A program made the translations under genes and the position numbers. Source: Salinispora fenicalii (GTDB lineage: Bacteria > Actinomycetota > Actinomycetes > Mycobacteriales > Micromonosporaceae). Taken from it: a stretch of 64,000 nucleotides of DNA. The stretch lies in assembly GCF_000514815.1 (NCBI RefSeq), contig NZ_KI911471.1:497062-561061 (forward strand), written 5' to 3'. The notes beneath the pieces are model-generated. The model made no database searches. It was not told the origin of the DNA and was given only the letters and a program-made list of their open reading frames with translations. Of this stretch, positions 27,352 to 35,079 are shown piece by piece (positions within the stretch are counted from its first letter, which is position 1; each line of letters starts with the position of its first letter).

Positions 27352-28590
27352 CTAAGCGGAAATCTGCTCTTGATTCGCGGGGTTGGCCAACGGCGTCTCC
27401 GTCCGCATCCGGCGCAGGACGGCGGCGAGGGGAACAGTGGTAACGGTGAAGATGAACAGGGCCGCGGTCAGCAGCGCAGGCTCCAGGCCGAGCGTGGTGA
27501 CTGACGCGCCACCGAGCAGGGCGCCCAGGGGTAGGCCGGCGAAGGCAAGCGCACCGGCCAGCCCGATCACCCGGGACTGGAGCTCGGCCGGGGGACGCTC
27601 GTAGAGCGCGACCCCGAGCAGTGGGTTGACCACGGCGATGCCGATTCCAGAAATGAAGGTCACCACGACCACCACCGTGAGGTTGTCGCTGAGGGCCAGG
27701 ACCAGCAGCCGGGGCGGGCCACTCGCCGCGGCGCCGATCGCGAAGGTCAGGTCCCGGCGCAGCCGCGAGCCAAAGCTGGTGAACAGCACGTTGCCCAGCA
27801 GGGATCCGGTGGTGAAAGCACCAAGCACCAGCCCCAGCCCGGCCGGGCTACCCAACACGTCTGCTACCCAGAGTGGGATGTAGACCGCGATACTCGCGTT
27901 TACCACCATGTTCAGTGCGGAGATCACCAGCAGCATGGTGAGCACCATCCGGTCCTGCCGGAGATACCGCAGGCCGCCGGCGAGTGCCTGCGAATAGCGT
28001 TCCGGCACCGAATTGGCCGGCCTACCGGTGCTGCGGCGCACCAAGGTGGAAATCAGCAGCGCGCAGACCGCGAAGGTCGCCGCGTCAACGAGAATCGCCA
28101 GGGTGGCGCCGAGCCACCAGATGAGCAGGCCACCAATGCTCGCCCCGAGTAGGGTCATCAGCCGGGACAGCCCGTCGTAGGTCGAGGTTAACCGGATCAA
28201 CCGGACGCCGGCAGCTTCCGCGGCTGGGCGGAACATCACGTGCTTGACTCGGTCGCCGACTCCGCGCAGCGTGCCCACCAGGGCCACCAGGATCAGCAGT
28301 GCGCCGAAGCCGAGCCACGGAGTAAGTGCCACTGCCACCATGAGCGCGGCGCTACCCAGGTCGGCGAGGATCGAGGTGCGGCGTAGGCCGATCCGGTCGG
28401 CCAACGGGGGGCCGAGGCCGCTGGAGAGGAGGTAGGGCAGCGTCTCGGCGGCAGCGACTATCCCCATCTTCGCCGGGCTACCGGTTGTCTCCAGCACCAG
28501 CCAGGGAATGGCGACAATCGAGATTCGGCTGCCGAGGTTGGACAGCAGGTCAGCACCGACGAGCGCGACCAGTTCTCGCCGTGCGGTCAC
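27352..28590 (-). CDS. MFS transporter, probable product exporter
   Basis: A 412-residue major facilitator protein with about 12 hydrophobic helices. The loop 2-3 motif A is recognisable as LGPPLADRIGLRRTSILADL. A Gly/Pro-rich motif C-like segment is not obvious, but the size and N-terminal ISIVAIPWLVLETTGS fit drug-exporter-type MFS (EntS/MdfA-like). It overlaps the ligase 3 stop by four bases and so is co-translated with a biosynthetic gene, which supports export of the cluster product or self-protection. Confidence 0.87.
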   Translation of the reverse strand: MTARRELVALVGADLLSNLGSRISIVAIPWLVLETTGSPAKMGIVAAAETLPYLLSSGLGPPLADRIGLRRTSILADLGSAALMVAVALTPWLGFGALLILVALVGTLRGVGDRVKHVMFRPAAEAAGVRLIRLTSTYDGLSRLMTLLGASIGGLLIWWLGATLAILVDAATFAVCALLISTLVRRSTGRPANSVPERYSQALAGGLRYLRQDRMVLTMLLVISALNMVVNASIAVYIPLWVADVLGSPAGLGLVLGAFTTGSLLGNVLFTSFGSRLRRDLTFAIGAAASGPPRLLVLALSDNLTVVVVVTFISGIGIAVVNPLLGVALYERPPAELQSRVIGLAGALAFAGLPLGALLGGASVTTLGLEPALLTAALFIFTVTTVPLAAVLRRMRTETPLANPANQEQISA

Positions 28591-30170
28591 GTGTGACGAC
28601 CGATCGATGCCTCCGGGTGCTCGACGGTCGACGGGTGGCTGGCCGCGTACCGCGCCCGCAGGGCGCGTTTGTCAATCTTGTTGGAGCGGTTCAGGGGCAG
28701 CGCGGCTACGAACTCCACCCCGCCAGGTGCCCAGGTGTCGCTCAACGCGGCGGTCACGACGTCGATCAGCTCCGCGCCGGAAACCGTCGCACCGGGCCTC
28801 GGCACCACGTAGGCGTACGGCAGCTCACCGGCGACCGCGTCGGGCACGCCGATCACCGCCGCCGCCCGGACGTCGGGATGCCCGGCGAGCGCGTCCTCGA
28901 TCGGCCGGGAGTAGATCGGCCAGCTACGTCGGCGAGTGAGGATCCGGTCCTGCAGTCGGTCGACCAGGTACAGGTAGCCGTCCGCGTCGAGATGGCCGAC
29001 ATCGCGGGTGCGGACCCAGCCGTCTACCAGGGTGTCCGCGGTCAACTCCGGGTTGCCGTGATAGCCGGCGAAGCGAAGCGCCGTCTGCACCCAGACCTCG
29101 CCGTCTACATCCGGAGGCAGTACCGTCCCATCTGCCGCGCGGATTTCGATTCGCACGTCGCCGTACGGCTTGCCGCAGGAGCGCAGTCGTTCCGGATGCG
29201 CCGGATCCTCGGTCAAGCCCGGTTGCGCGGTGACCACCACCGCTTCGCTGAGCCCGTACACGATCCGCAGGACTGGACCGAACCGAGTGATTGCCTGACG
29301 CAGCCGGGTCGGCGCGGCGGGTCCGGCGCCCACATTGAACATGAACATTGAAGAGAAGTCGACCCCGGGTAGGGCGGGGTGATCGAGCACTTCGTAGAGC
29401 ATCGGCGGGGTCAGGAAGGTGGAGGTGATCCGCTCGGCCGGCACGGTTCGGATGAACTCCGCCGTGTCCCAGCCCTCCCGGGGAAAGAGCACGCCGCCGG
29501 TGAAGAGATTGAACAGGGTGGTGATCTGGCCGCTGGCCAGCCACATCGGGGAGTAGGACAGGTGCCGCAGCAGCGGCAACCCGGCGGTACGGAAGCCAGC
29601 GGCCAGGGTGAGGGCCTGGACGTAGAAGCTCTCCTGGTGTCGCACCAGCTTCGGGGTGCCGGTGGTGCCGGAGGTTTGCAGAAGCGATTCCGCCGCCGGT
29701 ACCTGGGTGGGCAGGTCAGCGGCGGCGGGTGCGGGGATCAGGTCGACGCCGAGGCGGAGCACCGGCCGGTCACTCAGCTCCGCGGCCAGCTCCGCACCGA
29801 TGTTGGCCGGGTCACGGGCGTCGTAGAGCAGGGCGTCGGGCCGGGCGAGTTCGACGAATTCCTTGATCTCACGGCGGGATGTTACCGGAGCGATCCACAT
29901 CGTACGGCAGCCAAGCAGGTGCAGCGCGAGCTGTAGCAGCGGTCCTTCCACCGGATTGCCGAGCGACAACAACACCGCGGCGCCGGGTCGAATTCCCTGG
30001 CGGAGCAGGGTTGTGGCGAATCCGCGGACCTGAGCATACACGTCGGCGTAGGTGAGCCTTCGTGCACCGTCGATGATTGCGTCGCGTTCGCCGAACTCGG
30101 CGAATAGTGCCAATGCCTGGTGCACGTAGCCCGGCTGCGGTCGGTCGCCCATCCGGACGCCCCCATCCAT
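28587..30170 (-). CDS. AMP-dependent acyl/aryl ligase 3
   Basis: A 527-residue ANL enzyme from the chosen ATG at 30170. ESLLQTSGTTGTPKLVRH is the P-loop. VYGLSEAVVVT is the A5 block. VRTRDVGHLDADGYLYLVDR holds the ribose-binding Asp. LPLNRSNKIDKRALRARY has the catalytic Lys. The hinge region after DRLQDRIL is RRRSWPIYSRPIED, where the usual Gly-rich turn is replaced by Arg. An internal ATG at 30152 has a better GGGGG spacing and may be the true start. A further upstream extension to 30794 has no homology. Activation of an aryl or amino acid for the ATP-grasp or ACP partners is possible. Confidence 0.85.
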   Translation of the reverse strand: MDGGVRMGDRPQPGYVHQALALFAEFGERDAIIDGARRLTYADVYAQVRGFATTLLRQGIRPGAAVLLSLGNPVEGPLLQLALHLLGCRTMWIAPVTSRREIKEFVELARPDALLYDARDPANIGAELAAELSDRPVLRLGVDLIPAPAAADLPTQVPAAESLLQTSGTTGTPKLVRHQESFYVQALTLAAGFRTAGLPLLRHLSYSPMWLASGQITTLFNLFTGGVLFPREGWDTAEFIRTVPAERITSTFLTPPMLYEVLDHPALPGVDFSSMFMFNVGAGPAAPTRLRQAITRFGPVLRIVYGLSEAVVVTAQPGLTEDPAHPERLRSCGKPYGDVRIEIRAADGTVLPPDVDGEVWVQTALRFAGYHGNPELTADTLVDGWVRTRDVGHLDADGYLYLVDRLQDRILTRRRSWPIYSRPIEDALAGHPDVRAAAVIGVPDAVAGELPYAYVVPRPGATVSGAELIDVVTAALSDTWAPGGVEFVAALPLNRSNKIDKRALRARYAASHPSTVEHPEASIGRHT

Positions 30171-30328
30171 GACAGCGATGTGCCCAGGGTGGGTTCCCGG
30201 GGCACGGTGCGGGCCGCGGGCGACCGCGCCACCACCTGTGAGCCTAGGGCAGCCAACGGAAATGAACACGAGCCGAAGGGGGCCTTCGACCAGGCCAGCA
30301 GGACACGTGATCACGTCGATCAGGTTGA

Positions 30329-30358
30329 TTGACGCCTCCGCGCGGTGGCGGATACGTT
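30329..30358 (+). promoter_or_regulatory. Probable vegetative promoter of the secreted SGNH gene
   Basis: TTGACG (30329-30334) and TACGTT (30353-30358) are 18 bases apart, a good fit to a housekeeping sigma factor promoter. The start codon lies about 69 bases downstream. The region is the 256-base gap between the divergent ligase 3 and SGNH genes; no other coding potential is seen in it. Confidence 0.5.
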
Positions 30359-30426
30359 CCGCAGCACGCCCAGTTGAGCCCGGCAGTGGCCGGGCCAGAC
30401 GCTGGGCTGCCAACAATGGAGGTTCA

Positions 30427-31722
30427 ATGTCGACCCCGAAGAAATGGCATTTCGTGGCGGCTGCCGCGGCGCTACTTATGGTGGGTACGCCCAGCGTGGT
30501 AGCGAACGCGGAATCGCCCGAAGTAGCAAGGCACGGCAAGAAAACCTGGTCCGCGAGTTGGGCGACCGCGGTGGCCGGGGGAAATTCGGGCGGCCCGACC
30601 AACACGGGCTTTGAGAACCAGACGATCCGGAACATCGTGCACACCACCGTGGGTGGGTCGGCGGTCCGGGTCCGACTCAGCAACATGTACGGCGAGAAGG
30701 ACATCCAGATCGGTCGGGCGACAATCGCTCGGCCGGACGAGACGACCCCCGATGATCTGTCCGACATCGACCCGAGTACGCTGCGGGAGCTCACGTTCGG
30801 TGGGTCAACCTCGGCGACGATGAACCAGGGCGCCGAGCTGATCAGCGACCCGATCGACTTCCCGATCGGTGACCAGCAGGACCTGGTGGTTTCGGTCTAC
30901 TACCCGGTCCTGACCGGCCTGGTGACCTTCCACGGCACGTCTCGCCAGACGAGCTTCATCGGCGACGAGGATCTCACCTCGGATACCGGTGCCGGTCTGA
31001 GGAGGCTCTCGGACTGCTGCTGGTTGTTCCTGTCCGGTGTCGATGTAGAACGCCGCAAGAGCCCCGGCTCGGTGGTGGTCTTCGGTGACTCGATCGCCGA
31101 CGGCAACGGCAGCACGCTGAACGCCAACAAGCGTTGGCCGGATCTGCTGGCCGACCGGTTTATCGACGCCCGCCCGGATTCCCGGACCCCGGCCGTGCTC
31201 AACATGAGTCTCGCCGGGAACCGGCTCAACCACGAGGGTACGGAGTCGGGAGCAGGCGGCTTCCCCGGCTACAACGAGTTGGGGCCGAACGCGCTCGCCC
31301 GGCTCGATGAGGACATCTTCGCCCAGAACGATGCCCAGGCCGTGATCACACACCTGGGTATCAACGACATCTGGATGTCCGACGACTCCGCCGAGGCGAT
31401 CATTGCTTCGCTCCGGCAGATCAATCAGCAGGTCAAGGCACGTGGCCTGCGCAGCCTGGTGGGCACGTTGACGCCTTACGAGGGTCACGGTGAGCCGGGT
31501 GTGTGGACGCCGGAGAAGGAAGAGACCCGGCAGACGGTGAACGAGTACCTGCGTACCAGCAAGGAGTTCGACGGGGTCGTCGACTTCGATCGGGTGCTGC
31601 GTGACCCGGAGCAGCCCAGCCGGTTGCTGCCGGCGTACGACTCGGGCGATCATATTCACCCGAACGACGCCGGCAACGAGGCAATGGCCGGCGCGGTGTC
31701 GTTGCGCTTGCTCGGTCTGTGA
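30427..31722 (+). CDS. Secreted SGNH/GDSL hydrolase
   Basis: A 431-residue protein with a Sec signal peptide (KKWHFVAAAAALLMVGTPSV, cleavage near ANA-ES at about 27-28). An N-terminal beta-rich domain (about 35-205) contains QTIRNIVHTTVGGSAVRVRL. The SGNH domain follows with VVVFGDSIADGNGS (Ser), LNMSLAGNRLN (Gly), HLGINDIW (Asn) and DHIHPNDAGNEAM (Asp/His). Family members act outside the cell on polysaccharide or lipid esters. GGAGG precedes the ATG at 30427. An inverted repeat terminates it before the P450 gene. Whether it belongs to the biosynthetic pathway is uncertain. Confidence 0.85.
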   Translation: MSTPKKWHFVAAAAALLMVGTPSVVANAESPEVARHGKKTWSASWATAVAGGNSGGPTNTGFENQTIRNIVHTTVGGSAVRVRLSNMYGEKDIQIGRATIARPDETTPDDLSDIDPSTLRELTFGGSTSATMNQGAELISDPIDFPIGDQQDLVVSVYYPVLTGLVTFHGTSRQTSFIGDEDLTSDTGAGLRRLSDCCWLFLSGVDVERRKSPGSVVVFGDSIADGNGSTLNANKRWPDLLADRFIDARPDSRTPAVLNMSLAGNRLNHEGTESGAGGFPGYNELGPNALARLDEDIFAQNDAQAVITHLGINDIWMSDDSAEAIIASLRQINQQVKARGLRSLVGTLTPYEGHGEPGVWTPEKEETRQTVNEYLRTSKEFDGVVDFDRVLRDPEQPSRLLPAYDSGDHIHPNDAGNEAMAGAVSLRLLGL

Positions 31723-31726
31723 CATC

Positions 31727-31760
31727 GGTTCGGGCGGCGGAGAAATCCGTCGCCCGAACC
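31727..31760 (+). terminator. Hairpin after the secreted SGNH gene
   Basis: GGTTCGGGCGGCGG (31727-31740) pairs with CCGTCGCCCGAACC (31747-31760) with one mismatch around a six-base loop. It starts five bases after the stop codon and ends 20 bases before the P450 start. It likely separates the two transcripts, or attenuates the P450 operon. Confidence 0.6.
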
Positions 31761-31780
31761 ACCCTATCGTGGGAGGTGCC

Positions 31781-33007
31781 GTGCTGGACGTCGAAGACCT
31801 GCTAGCCCGTCTCTACAGCGCGCAGGGCCGGCAGGATCCCTATCCCGTCTACGCCAACCTCCATGCGCAGGGAGCGATCGCCGCCCTGGCGCCGCGACCG
31901 GAGCGTCAGCGGGTCGCCGCGGTGGCCGTCGGCTATGACCTGGTCGCCGCGGTGCTGCGGGACCCGGAGTGGTTCAAGCAACCGCCACCGGACTGGACGG
32001 AACAGGAGATACTCCGGACCCTCCAGTCGTCGATGATGTTCATCAACCCTCCCGATCATGGCCGGATGCGGCACGTGTTCGCCGGCACCTTCACACCGCG
32101 TCGGCTCGGTGCCCTGGAACCGGTGATCAACCGCGTGACCGACGAACTGCTGGACCGGATGGCCGATGTTGGGCCGGGTGAGGTGGACTTCGTCGCCGAG
32201 TTCGCGTACCCGCTGCCAGCTCGGGTGATGGCCGAGTTCATCGGGATTCCCGCGACCGAGTTGGCCTGGTACCGGGAGCGGGTCGACCGGATCGACGAGT
32301 TTCTGGACGTGGCCGGCAAGACACCGGAGCGGCTGGCAGCGGCGAACGCCGCCGGGGCCGATCTGCGGGCTTTCTATCGGGAACTGCTCGCGCGTCGTCG
32401 TCGAACGCCGGGCGATGATCTGATCAGCGGGCTGGTGGAGGCGGTCGACGCGGGCGGTGTCGAGTTGACCGAGGATGAGTTGATCAGCAACCTGGTCGTG
32501 CTCTTCAACGCCAGCTTCGTCACCACCGTCTACCTACTCAGCAACGGCCTACCGGTGCTGCTGGCGCATCCGGAGGTGGCGGCTGCGCTGGCCAACGACC
32601 CGGAGCTGGCCGCTGGTGCCGTGGACGAGATTCTGCGGCTGCAGACGCCGGTGCACCTGCTGGCCCGCACCGCGCCCCGGGACACGGTGCTCGGCGGAGT
32701 GTCGATCCCGCAGGGCCAGAACGTTCTGCTGCTGATCGCCGCCGCCAACCGGGACCCGGCCCATTTCCCAGAACCGGACCGGTTCGATCCCCGGCGGCCG
32801 GGACCGCCTTCGCTGGCCTTCGGCCTCGGCCTGCACTACTGCCTCGGCGCCGCCGTCTCCCGGCTGGAGGGCCGGCTGGCGCTGCCTCGGCTGCTGTCCC
32901 GGTTCCCCCGGCTGCGAATCCTGGAGCAGCCGGTGTACAGCGGCAGCCTCTTCCTGCGTGGAATCGACAAACTCTCGGTCAGCCCGGGGGGAAGGGAGCA
33001 TCCGTGA
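31781..33007 (+). CDS. Cytochrome P450
   Basis: A 408-residue bacterial class I P450. The heme loop is FGLGLHYCLGA with Cys354 as thiolate ligand. ExxR is EILR in the K helix. The I helix reads FNASFVTTVYLLSNG; the acid of the usual AGHETT or AGxDT motif is Val here and Gly is Ser, while Thr is kept. Loss of the acid affects normal proton delivery and is seen in some P450s with altered chemistry such as phenolic coupling or carrier-protein-bound substrates. GTG start follows GGGAGGT. The gene begins the group with the esterase, Hmo and aminotransferase genes. Confidence 0.9.
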   Translation: MLDVEDLLARLYSAQGRQDPYPVYANLHAQGAIAALAPRPERQRVAAVAVGYDLVAAVLRDPEWFKQPPPDWTEQEILRTLQSSMMFINPPDHGRMRHVFAGTFTPRRLGALEPVINRVTDELLDRMADVGPGEVDFVAEFAYPLPARVMAEFIGIPATELAWYRERVDRIDEFLDVAGKTPERLAAANAAGADLRAFYRELLARRRRTPGDDLISGLVEAVDAGGVELTEDELISNLVVLFNASFVTTVYLLSNGLPVLLAHPEVAAALANDPELAAGAVDEILRLQTPVHLLARTAPRDTVLGGVSIPQGQNVLLLIAAANRDPAHFPEPDRFDPRRPGPPSLAFGLGLHYCLGAAVSRLEGRLALPRLLSRFPRLRILEQPVYSGSLFLRGIDKLSVSPGGREHP

Positions 33008-33038
33008 GTGAGCGACCAATCGGCACAAGGGTGCACCG

Positions 33039-33980
33039 ATGAGCCTGCATCCGGAGGCTGAGGCGTACCGGGCGAGCCGCGCAGCGGCCGGTACCCCACC
33101 GCTATACACACAGACCCTCGCTGAGGCCCGCGCGGCCGACCTCGCCGCAATCCGGGCCGGCTCCGGCCCGGTCGAGCCGGTTCACGAGGTACGGGATACG
33201 CGCGTACCCGGACCGGCCGGTGATATTCCGGTCCGGGTGTATCGTCCCGCCGGGACCGGGCCGCTGCCGACACTGCTCTACTTCTTCGGCGGAGGGTGGA
33301 CGCTGGGCAGCATCGATACCGCGGACGGGGTTTGCCGGCGACTAGCCAATACGGTGCCCTGCCAGGTGATCACTGTCGGCTATCGGCTGGCTCCGGAGTA
33401 TCCGTTTCCGGCGGCCGTGCACGACTGTCACGCCGCCCTGCGCCACATCGCGGCACATCCAGTGGAGTTCGACGCGGACCCGGAGCGGCTCGCGGTGGGC
33501 GGGGACAGCGCGGGCGGCAACCTGGCCGCCGCGGTCACGCTGCTGGCCCAGAAGGAGGGTCCCCGGCTGGTCGCGCAGTTGTTGGTCTACCCGAACACCG
33601 ACCAGACGATCGAGCCGCCCGGCGGCGAGGATCCGCTGCTGTTCAACCGCCGCTCGGTCGCCTGGTACCGATCCCACTACCTGGCCGACCCGACCGACGC
33701 CCAACATCCCCTTGCGTCGCCGCTGCTCGCCGAGGACCTGACCGGTCTGCCGCCGGCGTTCGTGATCACCGCCGAGCACGATCCGCTCTGCGACGAGGGC
33801 GAACGGTACGCCGACCGGCTTCGCCTCGCCGGCGTGCAGACCGTCCTCACCCAGTACGCGGGCATGGTTCATGGCTTCTTCACCATGCCCGGCGTCTTCG
33901 AAGCGGGCCGGCAGGCTCAGGCAGCGGCCGCGACCTTCCTGCGTCGCCGCCTTCGGCGAACGGCGGCCGACAATGGCTGA
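33039..33980 (+). CDS. Alpha/beta hydrolase, hormone-sensitive-lipase family
   Basis: A 313-residue HSL-type esterase. The nucleophile elbow is AVGGDSAGGNLAAA. The catalytic Asp is in TAEHDPLCDEGERYADRL and the His in MVHGFFTMPG. The oxyanion motif normally reading HGGGW is FGGGW (TLLYFFGGGWTLGS), so its His is lost. It may release or hydrolyse a pathway ester, or act as a tailoring acyltransferase. It overlaps the Hmo gene by eight bases and follows the P450 by 31 bases that contain a GTGAGTGAGC-type repeat. Confidence 0.84.
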   Translation: MSLHPEAEAYRASRAAAGTPPLYTQTLAEARAADLAAIRAGSGPVEPVHEVRDTRVPGPAGDIPVRVYRPAGTGPLPTLLYFFGGGWTLGSIDTADGVCRRLANTVPCQVITVGYRLAPEYPFPAAVHDCHAALRHIAAHPVEFDADPERLAVGGDSAGGNLAAAVTLLAQKEGPRLVAQLLVYPNTDQTIEPPGGEDPLLFNRRSVAWYRSHYLADPTDAQHPLASPLLAEDLTGLPPAFVITAEHDPLCDEGERYADRLRLAGVQTVLTQYAGMVHGFFTMPGVFEAGRQAQAAAATFLRRRLRRTAADNG

Positions 33981-35079
33981 GCGGTTGTCGCTGCCCGGTG
34001 AGCCGCCGGTCGCCCTGGCCGACTTCGCCGACCTCGCCCGCGCGGTGCTACCGCCGGAGGTGTGGGATTTCGTGGCCGGTGGCAGCGGCGCCGAGACGAC
34101 GCTGGCCGCGAATCGACGGGCCCTGGACCGGACTGGCGTGCTGCCCCGCGTGCTGTGCGGTTCGCCAACGCCGCTGACCGACGCCCGGCTGCTCGGTGCC
34201 GGCCAGGCGCTGCCGGTGGCGGTCGCGCCGATGGCGTATCAGCGGCTGTTGCACCCCGACGGGGAGGTAGCCCTCGCCGCTGCGGCCGGCGCGGCGGACA
34301 TCCCGTATGTGGCCAGCACGCTCGGCAGCGTTCCGATCGAACAGGTCGCGCAAGCCGGCGGCGACGTGTGGTTCCAGCTCTACTGGCTGCGGGACCGGGG
34401 GCTCGTCGCCGACCTGCTGGACCGGGCCGAGGCGGCGGGTTGCACCGCGCTGATGCTCACGGTGGACGTGCCAATTCTCGGCCGTCGGCTGCGGGACGTA
34501 CGCAACTCGTTCGCCATTCCTGCGGATGTGGTCGCCGCGAACCTACCCACCGGCCGTGACAGTCTCGCCCACACGGTGACCCCGGGGGTGTCCGCGGTGG
34601 CCGCACACACCGGTGCGGTCTTCGCGCCGGCCGTGAGCTGGGACGACCTGGAGTGGCTGCGGGAGCGGACCACGGTCCCGCTGATCGTCAAGGGGGTGCT
34701 CGATCCGCGCGATGCCGGCCGCGCGGTGGCGGCCGGAGCGGACGCGGTAGTGGTTTCCAACCACGGGGGACGCCAGCTTGACGGCGCACCGGCCACCGTG
34801 GACGCGTTGCCCGCGATCGTTGAGGCGGTGGGCGACCGGTGCGAGGTGCTGCTGGACAGCGGTGTCCAGAGCGGAGTGGACGTGTTGCGGGCCCTGGCCC
34901 TCGGCGCGCACGGTGTCCTGGTGGGTCGCCCGCTGCTCTGGGCGCTGGCGGCCGGTGGCCGGGCCGGTGCTGAGCTGGCCCTGTCGCTGCTGGCTGACGA
35001 GTTCCGGGATGCGCTCACGTTGGCGGGGTGTGCCGACGTGGCGGCGGCACGGCAACTGCGGACGACGGCGGTGCAGTGA
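33973..35079 (+). CDS. hmo: 4-hydroxymandelate oxidase (FMN alpha-hydroxy acid oxidase)
   Basis: A 368-residue FMN-dependent (S)-2-hydroxy-acid oxidase. VAVAPMAYQRLLHPDGE and DVWFQLYWLRDRG bind FMN. TVDVPILGRRLRDVRNSF holds the substrate-binding Arg. SNHGGRQLDGAPATVDALP holds the catalytic His and Arg. In 4-hydroxyphenylglycine pathways Hmo oxidises 4-hydroxymandelate to 4-hydroxybenzoylformate. HmaS upstream and the aminotransferase immediately downstream complete that route, which is the main reason for this name. ATG start inside the esterase 3' end. Confidence 0.88.
   Translation: MAERLSLPGEPPVALADFADLARAVLPPEVWDFVAGGSGAETTLAANRRALDRTGVLPRVLCGSPTPLTDARLLGAGQALPVAVAPMAYQRLLHPDGEVALAAAAGAADIPYVASTLGSVPIEQVAQAGGDVWFQLYWLRDRGLVADLLDRAEAAGCTALMLTVDVPILGRRLRDVRNSFAIPADVVAANLPTGRDSLAHTVTPGVSAVAAHTGAVFAPAVSWDDLEWLRERTTVPLIVKGVLDPRDAGRAVAAGADAVVVSNHGGRQLDGAPATVDALPAIVEAVGDRCEVLLDSGVQSGVDVLRALALGAHGVLVGRPLLWALAAGGRAGAELALSLLADEFRDALTLAGCADVAAARQLRTTAVQ

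Noticed and set aside
30171-30794. N-terminal extension of ligase 3 up to 30794
   Set aside because: The extra 200 residues overlap the secreted SGNH gene and its promoter and show no homology to ANL enzymes, which begin near residue 1 of the chosen start.
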